A stretch of 64,000 bases of DNA from Allobosea sp. 47.2.35 (lineage in GTDB: Bacteria; Pseudomonadota; Alphaproteobacteria; Rhizobiales; Beijerinckiaceae), in assembly GCF_024655635.1 (NCBI RefSeq), contig NZ_JANLGI010000001.1:310001-374000 (forward strand), read 5' to 3'. Positions 7,904 through 16,791 of the stretch are shown in pieces (the stretch's first letter is position 1; each line of letters starts with the position of its first letter). The translations under genes and the position numbers were made by a program. The notes below the pieces were generated by a model. It was not told where the DNA came from, searched no databases, and saw only the letters and a program-made list of their open reading frames with translations.

Positions 7904-9871
7904 ATGTCGTTCACCCGGAAGCTTGCTACCCTCTCGATCAGCCGTTCCTTCGGCCTGATCGCCGCCTTGGCCGTGCTGATCGCCGTAGGCAGCGTCGGCT
8001 ACACACTCAACGCCGCCCGCAACGAGATGATCACGCTCAAGCGGGCCGAGATGAAGAATGCCGTCGAGTCGGCCGCAACGACGGTCAAGGGCTATCTGGC
8101 GCGCGTCCAGAGCGGCGAGCTGAAGGAAGACGAGGCCAAGAAGCTGGCGATGGCCGCGCTCGACAGCGCGCGCTTCGACAGCGGCAACTATTACTTCCTG
8201 ATCAATTACGACGGCATCAGCGTTCTGCACGCGAACAAGAAGATCCAGTCGACGGACATGAAGCCGCTCAAGGACGCGGACGGCAAGTTCTTCGTCCAGG
8301 ATATGATTTCGCTCGCCAAGGCGAAGACCGAAGGCTTCGTCGACTATGGCTGGCTCAAGCCTGGCGACAAGGAGCCCTCGCTCAAGATCTCCTACATCAT
8401 CGGCATTCCGCAATGGCAGTGGGTCGTCGGCTCCGGCCTGCACGTGCATGACGTCGATGCCGCCTTCATGGGCATGGTCGGCGGCGTGGCCAAGGTTCTG
8501 GTGCCGCTCGGCCTCATCATGCTCGGCCTCGTGATCGTGCTCAGCCGCCGCGCTTCCGGCATGCTGCACTCGGTGCGCGGCTCGATGGAAGGTCTGGCCG
8601 CCGGCCAGCTCGACACCCCGATCGCGCATCAGGAGCGCTCCGACGAGATTGGCGCCATGGCGCGCACGCTCGTCGTCTTCCGTGACGCCGCCCTCGCCAA
8701 GGAGGCGATGGAGGCCGACAAGATCCGCATGGAGGAGGAGGCCACCGGCCACCGCCACGCTGCCGATGGCGAGCGCCGTCGCAACGAGGCCGACCGCGCC
8801 GAGCATGCCCGCGTGCAGGCCGATGTCGTCCATGCGCTCGGCCAGGGCCTCGAGCATCTCTCGGACGGCGACCTGACCTACCGGATCGAGGACAATTTCA
8901 CCGCCGAGTACGTCAAGCTCAAGGACGACTTCAACGGGGCCATCGCCAAGCTGCAGGACGCGATGCGCCAGATCGCGACCAATACCGAAAGCATGAAGGC
9001 GGGCTCGACCGAGATCAGCCAGGCGGCCGACGACCTCGCCAGCCGCACCGAGCAGCAGGCCTCCTCCGTTGAAGAGACCGCCACGGCGCTCGACGAGCTC
9101 ACCGCCACCGTCCGCCAGACGGCCGAGAGCGCCCGCCTTGCCAACCAGGCGACGGAGCAGGTCAAGACCGAGGCCGAGCAGTCGACCAGCATCGTCCGCG
9201 ATGCTGTGACGGCGATGGGCGGCATCGAGAAATCCGCGCAGGAAATCTCGCAGATTGTCGGCGTGATCGACGAAATCGCCTTCCAGACCAACCTGCTCGC
9301 GCTCAACGCCTCGGTCGAGGCGGCGCGGGCTGGCGATGCCGGCAAGGGCTTCGCGGTCGTGGCCTCCGAGGTGCGTGCGCTGGCGCAGCGCTCCGCCTCC
9401 GCGGCCAAGGAGATCAAGACCCTGATCGATGCCTCGACCATCGAGGTCGAGAAGGGCGTCACGCTGGTCGGCCAGACCGGCGGAGCGCTGCAGCGCATGG
9501 CCTCCGAGATCACGCGTGTCACCACGCTGGTCGCCGAGATCGCCGGCGCCGCGCAGGAGCAGGCCTCGGGCCTCCAGGAGGTCAATTCCGCCGTCGGCGA
9601 GATGGACCAGGCGACGCAGCAGAACGCCGCGATGGCCGAGCAGTCGACCGCCGCCGCGCATTCGCTCTCGCAGGAAGCCGACCGGCTCTCTTCGCTGGTC
9701 GCGCGCTTCCAGCTCGGCGGCGACGTCGCCCGGCTCAAGGCGATCTCGCAGACCATGCGGGCGGCGGTGGCCTCGGCGCCGCGCCCGGCGGTTCCGCGGG
9801 CCAAGGCTGCTAACGGCGCTGCTGCGGCGCCCAAGACCGGTTCTCGCGACGACGGTTGGGCGGAGTTTTGA
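7904..9871 (+). CDS. Methyl-accepting chemotaxis protein with Cache sensor and CheR tether
   Basis: The 655-residue chemoreceptor has a first membrane helix at about 15-37 and a single-Cache periplasmic domain at about 38-185 ([17 protein letters not shown] and [11 protein letters not shown] are typical). A second membrane helix lies at about 193-215. One HAMP follows, then a helical linker and a second HAMP-like stretch near 310-350. The signalling hairpin tip includes [20 protein letters not shown]. The last five residues are GWAEF, matching the aromatic-x-x-aromatic pentapeptide that tethers CheR/CheB, so it is probably a high-abundance, adaptable receptor. The ligand is unknown; sCache MCPs often bind organic acids. 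Its stop overlaps the csaA start. Confidence 0.95.
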   Translation: MSFTRKLATLSISRSFGLIAALAVLIAVGSVGYTLNAARNEMITLKRAEMKNAVESAATTVKGYLARVQSGELKEDEAKKLAMAALDSARFDSGNYYFLINYDGISVLHANKKIQSTDMKPLKDADGKFFVQDMISLAKAKTEGFVDYGWLKPGDKEPSLKISYIIGIPQWQWVVGSGLHVHDVDAAFMGMVGGVAKVLVPLGLIMLGLVIVLSRRASGMLHSVRGSMEGLAAGQLDTPIAHQERSDEIGAMARTLVVFRDAALAKEAMEADKIRMEEEATGHRHAADGERRRNEADRAEHARVQADVVHALGQGLEHLSDGDLTYRIEDNFTAEYVKLKDDFNGAIAKLQDAMRQIATNTESMKAGSTEISQAADDLASRTEQQASSVEETATALDELTATVRQTAESARLANQATEQVKTEAEQSTSIVRDAVTAMGGIEKSAQEISQIVGVIDEIAFQTNLLALNASVEAARAGDAGKGFAVVASEVRALAQRSASAAKEIKTLIDASTIEVEKGVTLVGQTGGALQRMASEITRVTTLVAEIAGAAQEQASGLQEVNSAVGEMDQATQQNAAMAEQSTAAAHSLSQEADRLSSLVARFQLGGDVARLKAISQTMRAAVASAPRPAVPRAKAANGAAAAPKTGSRDDGWAEF

Positions 9872-10227
9872 GCACGCCTGCGGCCCCAGCCGCACCGATC
9901 GGCTTCGATGATTTCCTGAAGGTCGACATCCGTGTCGGCACAATCGTCGAGGCCGAGCCTTACCCTGAGGCGCGCAAGCCCTCGATCAAGCTCGTGATCG
10001 ATTTCGGCGGCACGATCGGCCGCAAGAAATCCTCGGCGCAGATCACGAAACACTACCGGCCGGAAGAGCTTCCCGGCCGGCAGGTCCTCGCGGTGGTGAA
10101 TTTCCCGCCGCGCCAGATCGGCAAGTTCATGTCGGAGGTGCTGACCCTTGGCATTCCCGACGCCGAGGGTGAAGTCGTGCTGATCGGGCCGGGGCACGAG
10201 GTCCCGATCGGCGGCAGGCTCTTCTAG
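9868..10227 (+). CDS. csaA: CsaA-type tRNA-binding protein
   Basis: A 119-residue OB-fold tRNA-binding domain protein. [20 protein letters not shown] near the N-terminus is the classic start of this family; the rest ([19 protein letters not shown], then [10 protein letters not shown]) matches CsaA/YgjH. CsaA binds structured RNA and has been described as a secretion-related chaperone in Bacillus. The start is taken as TTG at 9868, overlapping the chemoreceptor stop at 9869-9871. A TTG at 9856 is possible but would lengthen the family N-terminus. Confidence 0.92.
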   Translation: MSTPAAPAAPIGFDDFLKVDIRVGTIVEAEPYPEARKPSIKLVIDFGGTIGRKKSSAQITKHYRPEELPGRQVLAVVNFPPRQIGKFMSEVLTLGIPDAEGEVVLIGPGHEVPIGGRLF

Positions 10228-11150
10228 GCCGCCACCGACCACAGGCCGGTCTGCAAAGTGGTCGGCGCGAATTCAGGTGCCGACCAGCGCAGGCGGAGCG
10301 CGCCGGGCCGGCGCCAGCCGCGCTTCACATGAAAGCGCCACAAGCGTTCGGCCCCATCGAGCTGTGCCAGCTCCGGTCCCTGCCAGACGATCTCCACCTC
10401 GCCCTGCAATTGCAGCAGTGTGCCCGTCGCGAAATCGACGAAGAGCAGCGCGGCGCGCGGCTCCCGCAGCAGATTCCCGAAGGTGTTGAAGTAGTTGTTG
10501 CCGGCAAAGTCCGGGATCGTGAGCGTGTCCCCATCGATGCGGACGAAGCTGGGCCGGCCGCCGCGATGCGAGATGTCGACGCCGCCGGTCTCGGCTTCGA
10601 GCGCGGCGGCGCTGGCGATGAACAGCGTGTCGGCTCCGGCGATCAGTGCGCGCGCCTCTGTATCCAGGCCTGACAGGTTGACGGGCGCTGCCGCCGGTTC
10701 GTCGCTGTCCTGAACCCGATTGCGCACCTGGATGTACTTCGCGCAGTTGCCGAAGCTCTGCGCGATCTCGACGGTGAAGCCATGCGCAGCGATCGTGCCG
10801 ATTTGGCCATTAGCGCGATTGCGGCGGCGGGTTTCCAGTTCGAGGCCGAGCAGGCCGATGAGGCTGCCCGGTTGGAACGCCTCAAAGGCCGGATCGTCCT
10901 TGGAGGGCAGCGTCGCAATCGACAGCATGGTCGGCGTCGGACTTTCCACGAAGCCGGGCGCGGCGGCCAGCGCCGTCGCCACCGGCCAGCCGCCCTCGTC
11001 GAGCACGCCCGCGAAGAGCCAGGGCAATTGGCCGAAGAAGATGCGGTGCTGATCCGGCATGAACGGACGGATACCAGCGCCGCGCGAGGCGACGCCGGCC
11101 AGTGCCTGAGCGGCCAGCTCGCCGGTGTGGAAGGGGCCGTCAGGCAGCAT
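10224..11150 (-). CDS. Pyridoxamine 5'-phosphate oxidase-family flavin-binding protein
   Basis: This 308-residue protein has a split-barrel flavin-nucleotide-binding fold. The C-terminal half shows GNNYFNTFGNLLREPRAALLFVDF, typical of PPOX-family strands (quoted here in two parts: GNNYFNTFGN and REPRAALLFVDF). The N-terminal half carries a segment around HRIFFGQLPWLFAGVLDE. Members of this long subgroup often carry a redox role, but the substrate is not known. Its start overlaps the GST gene by 11 bases, so the two are co-translated. The stop lies four bases inside the csaA 3' end on the other strand. Confidence 0.85.
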   Translation of the reverse strand: MLPDGPFHTGELAAQALAGVASRGAGIRPFMPDQHRIFFGQLPWLFAGVLDEGGWPVATALAAAPGFVESPTPTMLSIATLPSKDDPAFEAFQPGSLIGLLGLELETRRRNRANGQIGTIAAHGFTVEIAQSFGNCAKYIQVRNRVQDSDEPAAAPVNLSGLDTEARALIAGADTLFIASAAALEAETGGVDISHRGGRPSFVRIDGDTLTIPDFAGNNYFNTFGNLLREPRAALLFVDFATGTLLQLQGEVEIVWQGPELAQLDGAERLWRFHVKRGWRRPGALRLRWSAPEFAPTTLQTGLWSVAA

Positions 11151-11778
11151 CGTCGTCGAGCTCCGGCGGCAGGGGCGAAGGCGGGATCGGCTTGAAGAAG
11201 GGCAGGGCCTCGATGCGGGCTAGCCAACGGCGCACGGCGGGGTAGGGGCGCAGCGAGATGCCGCCCTCGGGTGCATGCGCGACATAGGAATAGCAGGCGA
11301 GATCGGCGATCGTCGGATGGGCGACCGCAAGATAGTCGCGCATTGCCAGATGCTCCTCCATGAAGGTGAGCAGCCGCGCCGCGATCCGCTGCGCGCGCGC
11401 CTTGTCGTCCTTCAGACCGAACTGGGTGACGAGGCGGGCAATGGAGGGGCCATGCATGACTTCGCCGGCGGCGATCGAGAGCCAGCGCTGGACATGGGCG
11501 GCGCCGACGGGATCGAGCGGCAACCAGGCGCTGTCCGGGGCATAGCGCCGGACGAGATAGACCATGATCGCGTTGCTGTCGGCGAAGGTGAGGTCGCCAT
11601 CCTGCAGCACCGGGATCTGGCCGAGCGGGTTGAGCTTGCGGAAGGCGGCCCCCCGACGGACATCGGCAGGGGTCTCCTCGCTGCGATAGGGCAAGCCGAG
11701 CGCCAGCAGCAGCAATTCGACGCGGTGAGCATGGCCCGAAAGGGGTGTTCCGTGGAGGATGATCTCTGACGATGGCAT
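11140..11778 (-). CDS. Glutathione S-transferase family protein
   Basis: A 212-residue GST with an N-terminal thioredoxin-like domain (about 1-80) and an all-helical C-terminal domain. HGTPLSGHAHRVELLL at residues 9-24 contains the active-site Ser region. NPLGQIPVLQDGDLTFADSN at 50-69 gives the cis-Pro and the glutathione gamma-glutamyl contact residues. It is likely a cytosolic detoxification or isomerisation enzyme. The ATG at 11778 is chosen on family length. It leads a two-gene operon with the PPOX protein and is divergent from a LysR gene, which is probably its regulator. Confidence 0.92.
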   Translation of the reverse strand: MPSSEIILHGTPLSGHAHRVELLLLALGLPYRSEETPADVRRGAAFRKLNPLGQIPVLQDGDLTFADSNAIMVYLVRRYAPDSAWLPLDPVGAAHVQRWLSIAAGEVMHGPSIARLVTQFGLKDDKARAQRIAARLLTFMEEHLAMRDYLAVAHPTIADLACYSYVAHAPEGGISLRPYPAVRRWLARIEALPFFKPIPPSPLPPELDDDAA

Positions 11779-11824
11779 GGCGGTGCTCCTGCTTGTGCCG
11801 GGCATCATGATCGTTTCGAAGATC

Positions 11825-11861
11825 AGCAGAAACCTGCTATCGGTTGAACTCAGAATTTCAA
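11825..11861. promoter_or_regulatory. Candidate LysR operator between GST and LysR genes
   Basis: The 99-base divergent region between the GST start (11778) and LysR start (11878) is A/T-rich compared with its neighbours. It holds two small dyads: AGCAG/CTGCT (11825-11829 and 11834-11838) and TTGAA/TTCAA (11844-11848 and 11857-11861). LysR proteins usually bind such paired, interrupted dyads in divergent promoters. The assignment is inferred from position. Confidence 0.35.
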
Positions 11862-11877
11862 TCTGCGGAATGATAAG

Positions 11878-12786
11878 ATGGACCGGATCGAGGAGCTGGC
11901 GATCTTCGTTGGGATCGTCGACGCCGGCAGTCTCGCCGGTGCAGCCCGGCGTTTGCGCAAGTCGCGCCCGGCCGTGACGCGCGCGCTGGCCGGGCTGGAG
12001 GAGCGCGTCGGGACGCAACTGATCGCGCGAACGACACGGCACCTGACGCCGAACGATGCCGGCCGGGAGCTCGCCGCGACGGCTCGGCGATTGCTCTCGG
12101 ATTATGAAGCGGCGCTCGGCGTCGCTGCGGCCGAGCCGGTCAGCGGTTTGCTGCGGATCACGGCGCCGCTCTCCTTCGGCCGGCGGCATGTCACGCCGCT
12201 GGTGAGCGAGTTCCTCGATCGCTATCCGCAGGTGCAGGTCGAGCTCGTGCTGGCCGATCGCAATCTCGACCTGATCGAGGAAGACCTGCAGCTGGCGGTG
12301 CGGATCGGTCCTTTGCCGAATTCCGGCCTGCTGATGCGCAAGGTGGGTGAGGTCCGGCGCATCCTCGTCGCAGCGCCGTCCTATCTCGCCGACTGCCCGT
12401 CCTTGCGGCGTCCTGCCGATATCGCCGCGCATGAAACCGTCGTGAGCGTCGCTGCCAACCAGACGCTGACCTGGCGCTTCGGCGGGCCGCGTTCAGGCAG
12501 CGCCGTCGTGCTGACGCCGCGGCTCATCGTCAATGAGGTGGAATCGGTGCTGATCGCGGCGCGGGCCGGCCGCGGGCTGGCGCGCGTGCTGTCCTATCAG
12601 GCGGCGGATGATCTCGCGGCTGGTACGCTGGTGCGCCTGCTCCCTGAATTCGAGCCGCCGCCACTGCCGGTCCAGCTCGTGGTGCCGGGCGGCCGGCAGC
12701 CTGCGCCGCGCGTGCGGGCCTTCATCGACCATGCGGTGGCGCGTTTGCCCGCGCTCGCGCCGATCAGAGCCGACAGCCAGCCCTAG
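11878..12786 (+). CDS. LysR-family transcriptional regulator
   Basis: A 302-residue LysR protein. The N-terminal winged helix-turn-helix is clear: MDRIEELAIFVGIVDAGSLA, then AARRLRKSRPAVTRALAGLE, then IARTTRHLTPNDAGREL. The C-terminal part (about 90-295) is a periplasmic-binding-protein-like effector domain. It is of the type that often regulates a divergent oxidoreductase or GST gene. It is convergent with the sensor kinase gene downstream; the stops overlap. Confidence 0.93.
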   Translation: MDRIEELAIFVGIVDAGSLAGAARRLRKSRPAVTRALAGLEERVGTQLIARTTRHLTPNDAGRELAATARRLLSDYEAALGVAAAEPVSGLLRITAPLSFGRRHVTPLVSEFLDRYPQVQVELVLADRNLDLIEEDLQLAVRIGPLPNSGLLMRKVGEVRRILVAAPSYLADCPSLRRPADIAAHETVVSVAANQTLTWRFGGPRSGSAVVLTPRLIVNEVESVLIAARAGRGLARVLSYQAADDLAAGTLVRLLPEFEPPPLPVQLVVPGGRQPAPRVRAFIDHAVARLPALAPIRADSQP

Positions 12787-14240
12787 ACCGGCAACCGCAC
12801 CGTCGCGCGCAGGCCGCCGAGCGGCGAATCGGTGAGCATGATGTCGCCGCCATGGGCGCGGGCGATATCGCGGGCGATGGCAAGGCCGAGGCCGGTGCCG
12901 CCGCCATCGACGTTGCGGGCCTCGTCGAGCCGGAAGAAGGGGCGGAAGACGTCCTCACGCTGGTCGGGCGGGATGCCGGGACCATCGTCGTCGACCATCA
13001 CGATCAGGTAGCGCGCGTCATGCGTTGCACGGATCGCGATGCGGTCGCCATAGCGGGCGGCGTTTGAGACGAGGTTGGTCAGCAGGCGGCGGAAGGCGTC
13101 CGGGCGGATCACCACGAGCGGATCGCCGATCACCGTCAGTTCGGTCTGGTGGCCCTGGCGCTCGGCATCGGATTTCAGCTCCTCGAGCAGCGAGCGGATA
13201 TCGGTCTCGACCGCTGTCTCGCCGGCATCGCCGCGGGCGAAGGCGAGATAGTCCTCGAGCATGCGGCTCATCTCGTCGACGTCCTTCTCCAGCGCCTCGA
13301 TCTCGGAGGAACGCTCCATCAGGGCGAGCGAGAGCCGGAAGCGGGTGAGAATGGTGCGCAGGTCATGGCTGACGCCGTTCAGCATCGTCGTGCGCTCGCC
13401 GATCGAGCGCTCGACGCGCCGCTTCATCTCGATGAAGGCATTGCCGGCACGGCGGACCTCGCGGGCACCGCGTGGCCTGAAATCGGCGTCGCGTCCCTTT
13501 CCGAAGGCTTCCGCCGCATCGGCGAGCTTCAGGATCGGGCGGATCTGGTTGCGCAGGAACAGCACCGCGATGGTCAGCAGGATCAGCGACGTCCCTATCA
13601 TCCAGAGCAGGAAGATATGGCTGTTCGAGGCATAGGCCGAGTTGCGCCGTGTCAGGATGCGCATCACGTTCTTGCCGAGCTTGATGCGGATTTCGATCAG
13701 GCTGGAGCGGCCGACCGTGTCGAGCCAGAAGGGGCGTGCGACCTGCTGGCTGAGCTCCGTCGAAAGCGCGTTGTCGAGCAGCGAGAAGAACGGGCGCGGC
13801 CCCGGGGCCGGCAGGTCGGAATCGGGGATGATGTCGAGGTCCATGCCGAGCCGCTCGGCGGCGATGCGCGACAGGGTCGCGGTGTCGGCATCCTGCGGAT
13901 AGCTCTCGTAGACATCGATCAGCATGGCGATGTCGGCGGAAACGGCCGAGGAGAGGCGCTGCGTCACCGTCTGCCAGTGCCGTTCCATGAAGACATAGGC
14001 GATGACGGATTGCAGCAGCACGACCGGCGCGATGACGATGACCAGCGCGCGGGGGTAAAGCCCCTTGGGCATGTAGCGCGCTATGATCTGCAAGGGCCGG
14101 CCGATGCGCTTGACGGCCGGTCTCACGGCCTTGCCGAGGCTTTCGAGCGCTTGTTCCAGCCAGGCAAGGACGCGGGCCAGCGCGCGCGCAGCGACGCGCA
14201 GCGCGGATGGGCCTTTCCTGCCGGGTTGCAGCGGTGTCAC
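12783..14240 (-). CDS. EnvZ-type sensor histidine kinase
   Basis: The 485-residue kinase has a long basic cytoplasmic N-terminus (about 1-62), a membrane helix at about 64-83, a periplasmic domain at about 84-207, a second helix at about 208-229 and HAMP to about 282. The phosphoacceptor is His292 in SHDLRT. Asn, G1 and G2 boxes follow (NLVSNAARYG, DDGPGIP and GGTGLGLAIARD). This is the EnvZ/RstB-like HPK class. The start is GTG at 14240, overlapping the response regulator stop (GTGA). It probably senses an envelope or osmotic cue; the signal is unknown. Confidence 0.95.
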   Translation of the reverse strand: MTPLQPGRKGPSALRVAARALARVLAWLEQALESLGKAVRPAVKRIGRPLQIIARYMPKGLYPRALVIVIAPVVLLQSVIAYVFMERHWQTVTQRLSSAVSADIAMLIDVYESYPQDADTATLSRIAAERLGMDLDIIPDSDLPAPGPRPFFSLLDNALSTELSQQVARPFWLDTVGRSSLIEIRIKLGKNVMRILTRRNSAYASNSHIFLLWMIGTSLILLTIAVLFLRNQIRPILKLADAAEAFGKGRDADFRPRGAREVRRAGNAFIEMKRRVERSIGERTTMLNGVSHDLRTILTRFRLSLALMERSSEIEALEKDVDEMSRMLEDYLAFARGDAGETAVETDIRSLLEELKSDAERQGHQTELTVIGDPLVVIRPDAFRRLLTNLVSNAARYGDRIAIRATHDARYLIVMVDDDGPGIPPDQREDVFRPFFRLDEARNVDGGGTGLGLAIARDIARAHGGDIMLTDSPLGGLRATVRLPV

Positions 14241-14980
14241 GTCCGGTCCGTCACCAGCCTGTAGCCGACGCCGCGCACGGTCTGGAGATAGAGCGGATCG
14301 GTCTGGTCGCGCTCGACCTTGCGGCGCAGGCGGTTCATCTGGACGTCGACGGTGCGGTCATTGGCGGCCGAGCCCTGCGCGGCCAGTTCCTCGCGCGGCA
14401 CGACCTCGCCGGCACGCTCGGCCAGCGCGGTCAGGATTTCGCGCTCGCGCTCGGTCAGGCGGATGGTCTCCTCGCCCTTGCGCAACTCGCCGCGCGCCAG
14501 CCCGTAGATGAAGGGGCCGAAGCGAACGAAATCCGGCCGCGTGCCGGATTGCGCGGCCTCGACGATCAGCGTGCGCTTCAGGATATTGCCGAGCCGGAGC
14601 AGCAATTCGCGCGGCTCGAAGGGCTTTGAGAGATAGTCGTCGACGCCGATCTCGAGGCCGTTGATGCGGTCCTTGCCGTCGGCGCGGGCGGTCAGCATCA
14701 GGATCGGCACGGCCGAGCCGCCGCGGAAGCGGCGGGCGAAATCGAAGCCGTTCTCGCCGGGCATCATCACGTCGAGCACGATCGCGTCGAAGACGAGATT
14801 GCCGAGCCGCGTATCGGCTTCGGCGGCGTTGGCGGCCGTCGTCACCCGGTAGCCGTTATCGCTGAGGAAACGGCCCAGCAATTCGCGCAGGCGCCGGTCG
14901 TCGTCGACGACGAGGATATGCGGCGCCTCGTCGGGTACGGGCTTGCGGGCCGGCTTCGCCAGGGTCTCGGTTGCGATCAT
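14237..14980 (-). CDS. OmpR-family response regulator
   Basis: A 247-residue two-domain regulator. The receiver domain has the acidic pocket VVDDD near residues 24-28, phosphoacceptor Asp70 in IVLDVMMPG and Lys119 in LSKPF. The C-terminal OmpR/PhoB winged helix ends in the typical VDVQMNRLRRKVE and VRGVGYRL. An unusual N-terminal extension of about 20 residues precedes the receiver. It is encoded upstream of and overlapping its cognate kinase, so the pair is co-translated. Targets are not known; porin or envelope genes are plausible by analogy to EnvZ/OmpR. Confidence 0.95.
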   Translation of the reverse strand: MIATETLAKPARKPVPDEAPHILVVDDDRRLRELLGRFLSDNGYRVTTAANAAEADTRLGNLVFDAIVLDVMMPGENGFDFARRFRGGSAVPILMLTARADGKDRINGLEIGVDDYLSKPFEPRELLLRLGNILKRTLIVEAAQSGTRPDFVRFGPFIYGLARGELRKGEETIRLTEREREILTALAERAGEVVPREELAAQGSAANDRTVDVQMNRLRRKVERDQTDPLYLQTVRGVGYRLVTDRT

Positions 14981-15063
14981 CTCGCGCCTTTCTCCTGCGC
15001 CGGTCTTGCCGGCGCGCTCGCGGTGCAGGGCTCCCATAGCATAACGTAGGGAGCCGGTCGCCG

Positions 15064-15567
15064 CTAAGGCTTGTCGAGAAGTCGCTCCACCTTCGGCCGT
15101 TCGGCGGGATCGATCAGGGCGGCGAGATAGCGCGCGGCGATGGCGGCGGTCTCCGGCGTGGCGCCTTCGAGCGCGCGGTTGATGCGCTTCGCCTGCAGGC
15201 GGACGAGGCGCAGCGCCAGGTCCTGGCCTGAAGGCGTGGTGTGGAGGTGGCGCTGGCGCTTGTCCTGCCGGCCGGTGCGTTGCTCGATATAGCCCTTTTC
15301 GACCAGCTCCTTGAGGACGCGGTTGAGGCTCTGCTTGGTGATCTGCAGGATGTCGAGCAATTCGGCGATGGTCAGGCCCGGCCGGCGCTGGACGAAGTGC
15401 AGGACGCGGTGATGGGCGCGGCCGAAGCCGTAATCGGCGAGGATGCGGTCGGGATCGCCGACGAAGTCGCGATAGGCGAAGAACAGGAGCTCGATCAGGT
15501 CGTGCGGCACCGCCTCGGAAGAGGGCCTGAGCGGGAAGTCTTCGACGTCGGGAGAGGATGGGGCCAA
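15064..15567 (-). CDS. MarR-family transcriptional regulator
   Basis: A 167-residue MarR protein with the dimer helix region near FFAYRDFVGDPDRILADYG and the winged helix LTIAELLDILQITKQSLNRV. Wing residues DKRQRHLHTT follow. The start is TTG at 15567; a GGAAG site lies upstream. It is divergent from the ilvE-like aminotransferase and 83 bases downstream of the OmpR-type gene, on the same strand. Whether it regulates the aminotransferase is inference from divergent placement. Confidence 0.9.
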   Translation of the reverse strand: MAPSSPDVEDFPLRPSSEAVPHDLIELLFFAYRDFVGDPDRILADYGFGRAHHRVLHFVQRRPGLTIAELLDILQITKQSLNRVLKELVEKGYIEQRTGRQDKRQRHLHTTPSGQDLALRLVRLQAKRINRALEGATPETAAIAARYLAALIDPAERPKVERLLDKP

Positions 15568-15749
15568 AACGCGCTTCCAAAAATTTGGGTCAGCCTTATT
15601 GACATATCTCAGACGGAAGATTACCGGTCAAGGGCGCTGAGCGAACGATTATTTCAAAGCGTGCCGCTGCAGCGCAGTTTTAGACTTGAGCTTGCGTTCC
15701 GAAAACGGCTGTGCCGGAGTTCCGGAAACAAGCACCCAGGAGAAGGTCC

Positions 15750-16637
15750 ATGTCAGTCATTCCTTTCGACCAGCGCGATGGCGTCATCTGGTTCGACGGT
15801 AAGCTCGTGCCGTGGAAGGACGCCCGGATTCACGTACTGACCCATGGGCTGCATTACGGCTCGTGCATCTTCGAGGGCGAGCGCTCCTATGACGGCGTGA
15901 TCTACAAGAGCACCGAGCATTCGCAGCGCCTGCACAAGTCCGCCGAGATCATGGATTTCACGATCCCCTATTCGGTCGCCGAGCTCGACGAGGCCAAGTA
16001 TCTCTGCCTGAAGGAGAACGGCCTGAAGGACGCCTATATCCGCCCGGTCGCCTGGCGCGGCTCGGAGATGATGGCGGTGTCCGGCCGCAACAACACGATC
16101 CATACCGCGATCGCCGTGTGGGAATGGCCGAGCATGTTCGACATGGCGGCGAAGCTGAAGGGCATCCGCCTCGACGTCGCCGACTATCGCCGGCCGGACC
16201 CGGCCTGCGCGCCGGTTCATGCCAAGGCGGCGGGCCTGTACATGATCTGCTCGCTCTCCAAGCACAAGGCTGAGCGCGGCGGCTATGCCGACGCAATGAT
16301 GCTCGACTGGGAAGGCAATGTCGCCGAATGCACCGGCGCCAACATCTTCTTTATCAAGGACGGCGTGATCCATACGCCGCTGGCCGACCGCTTCCTGAAC
16401 GGGCTTACCCGCCAGTCGGTGATCGACCTGTGCCGCCAGCGCGGCTTCGAGGTGGTGGAGCGGCGCATCCGTCCGGAGGAGCTGGAGAGCTTCAACGAGT
16501 GCTTCATCACCGGTTCTGCCGCCGAGGTGACGCTGGTTTCCGAGATCGGCCCGTACAACTTCATCACCGGCAACATGGGCAAGGTGATCATGGAAGATTA
16601 TTCGGCTGCGGTGCGCCCGCAGACGAAGGCGGCTTGA
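15750..16637 (+). CDS. ilvE: Branched-chain amino acid aminotransferase (class IV)
   Basis: The 295-residue fold-type IV PLP enzyme transfers amino groups between branched-chain 2-oxoacids and glutamate. It shows HVLTHGLHYGSCIFEGERSY near the N-terminus, the PLP Lys in PVHAKAAGLYM (Lys159), and the class IV signature EGNVAECTGANIFF near residues 188-201. The ATG at 15750 has an AGGAGAAGG site; the frame continues upstream but without family similarity. The nearest paralogue could be a D-amino-acid or ADC lyase-type enzyme, but the BCAT signature fits best. Confidence 0.93.
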   Translation: MSVIPFDQRDGVIWFDGKLVPWKDARIHVLTHGLHYGSCIFEGERSYDGVIYKSTEHSQRLHKSAEIMDFTIPYSVAELDEAKYLCLKENGLKDAYIRPVAWRGSEMMAVSGRNNTIHTAIAVWEWPSMFDMAAKLKGIRLDVADYRRPDPACAPVHAKAAGLYMICSLSKHKAERGGYADAMMLDWEGNVAECTGANIFFIKDGVIHTPLADRFLNGLTRQSVIDLCRQRGFEVVERRIRPEELESFNECFITGSAAEVTLVSEIGPYNFITGNMGKVIMEDYSAAVRPQTKAA

Positions 16638-16661
16638 GCGCCCGATCGCATCATCGTTCGC

Positions 16662-16765
16662 CGTCATCCCGGGCGTAACGAAGTGAAGACCCGGGATCCA
16701 TGTCGGAACGGTTCAGGCATGGATCCCGGATCAGCGCCGCCAGAGGCGGCCTGTCCGGGATGACG
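16662..16765. repeat. Nested palindromic intergenic repeat (REP-like)
   Basis: A double dyad fills the gap between the aminotransferase and the DUF1176 gene, which are convergent. Outer arms are CGTCATCCCGG (16662-16672) and CCGGGATGACG (16755-16765). Inner arms are CCGGGATCCATG (16691-16702) and CATGGATCCCGG (16718-16729). This mosaic (CGTCATCCCGG with GGATCCATG cores) is a common intergenic palindrome in Rhizobiales chromosomes. It may act as a bidirectional transcription end or a non-autonomous mobile repeat. Confidence 0.75.
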
Positions 16766-16791
16766 CGCGTTTCTAGGGGCAACGCCGCTCC

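Noticed and set aside
7841-9943. A 700-residue frame antisense to the Cache chemoreceptor
   Set aside because: It is the complement of a confident MCP; the translation is low complexity.
15599-15627. A TTGACA box before the ilvE-like gene as a promoter
   Set aside because: The matching -10 position reads TACCGG, too far from consensus to call.
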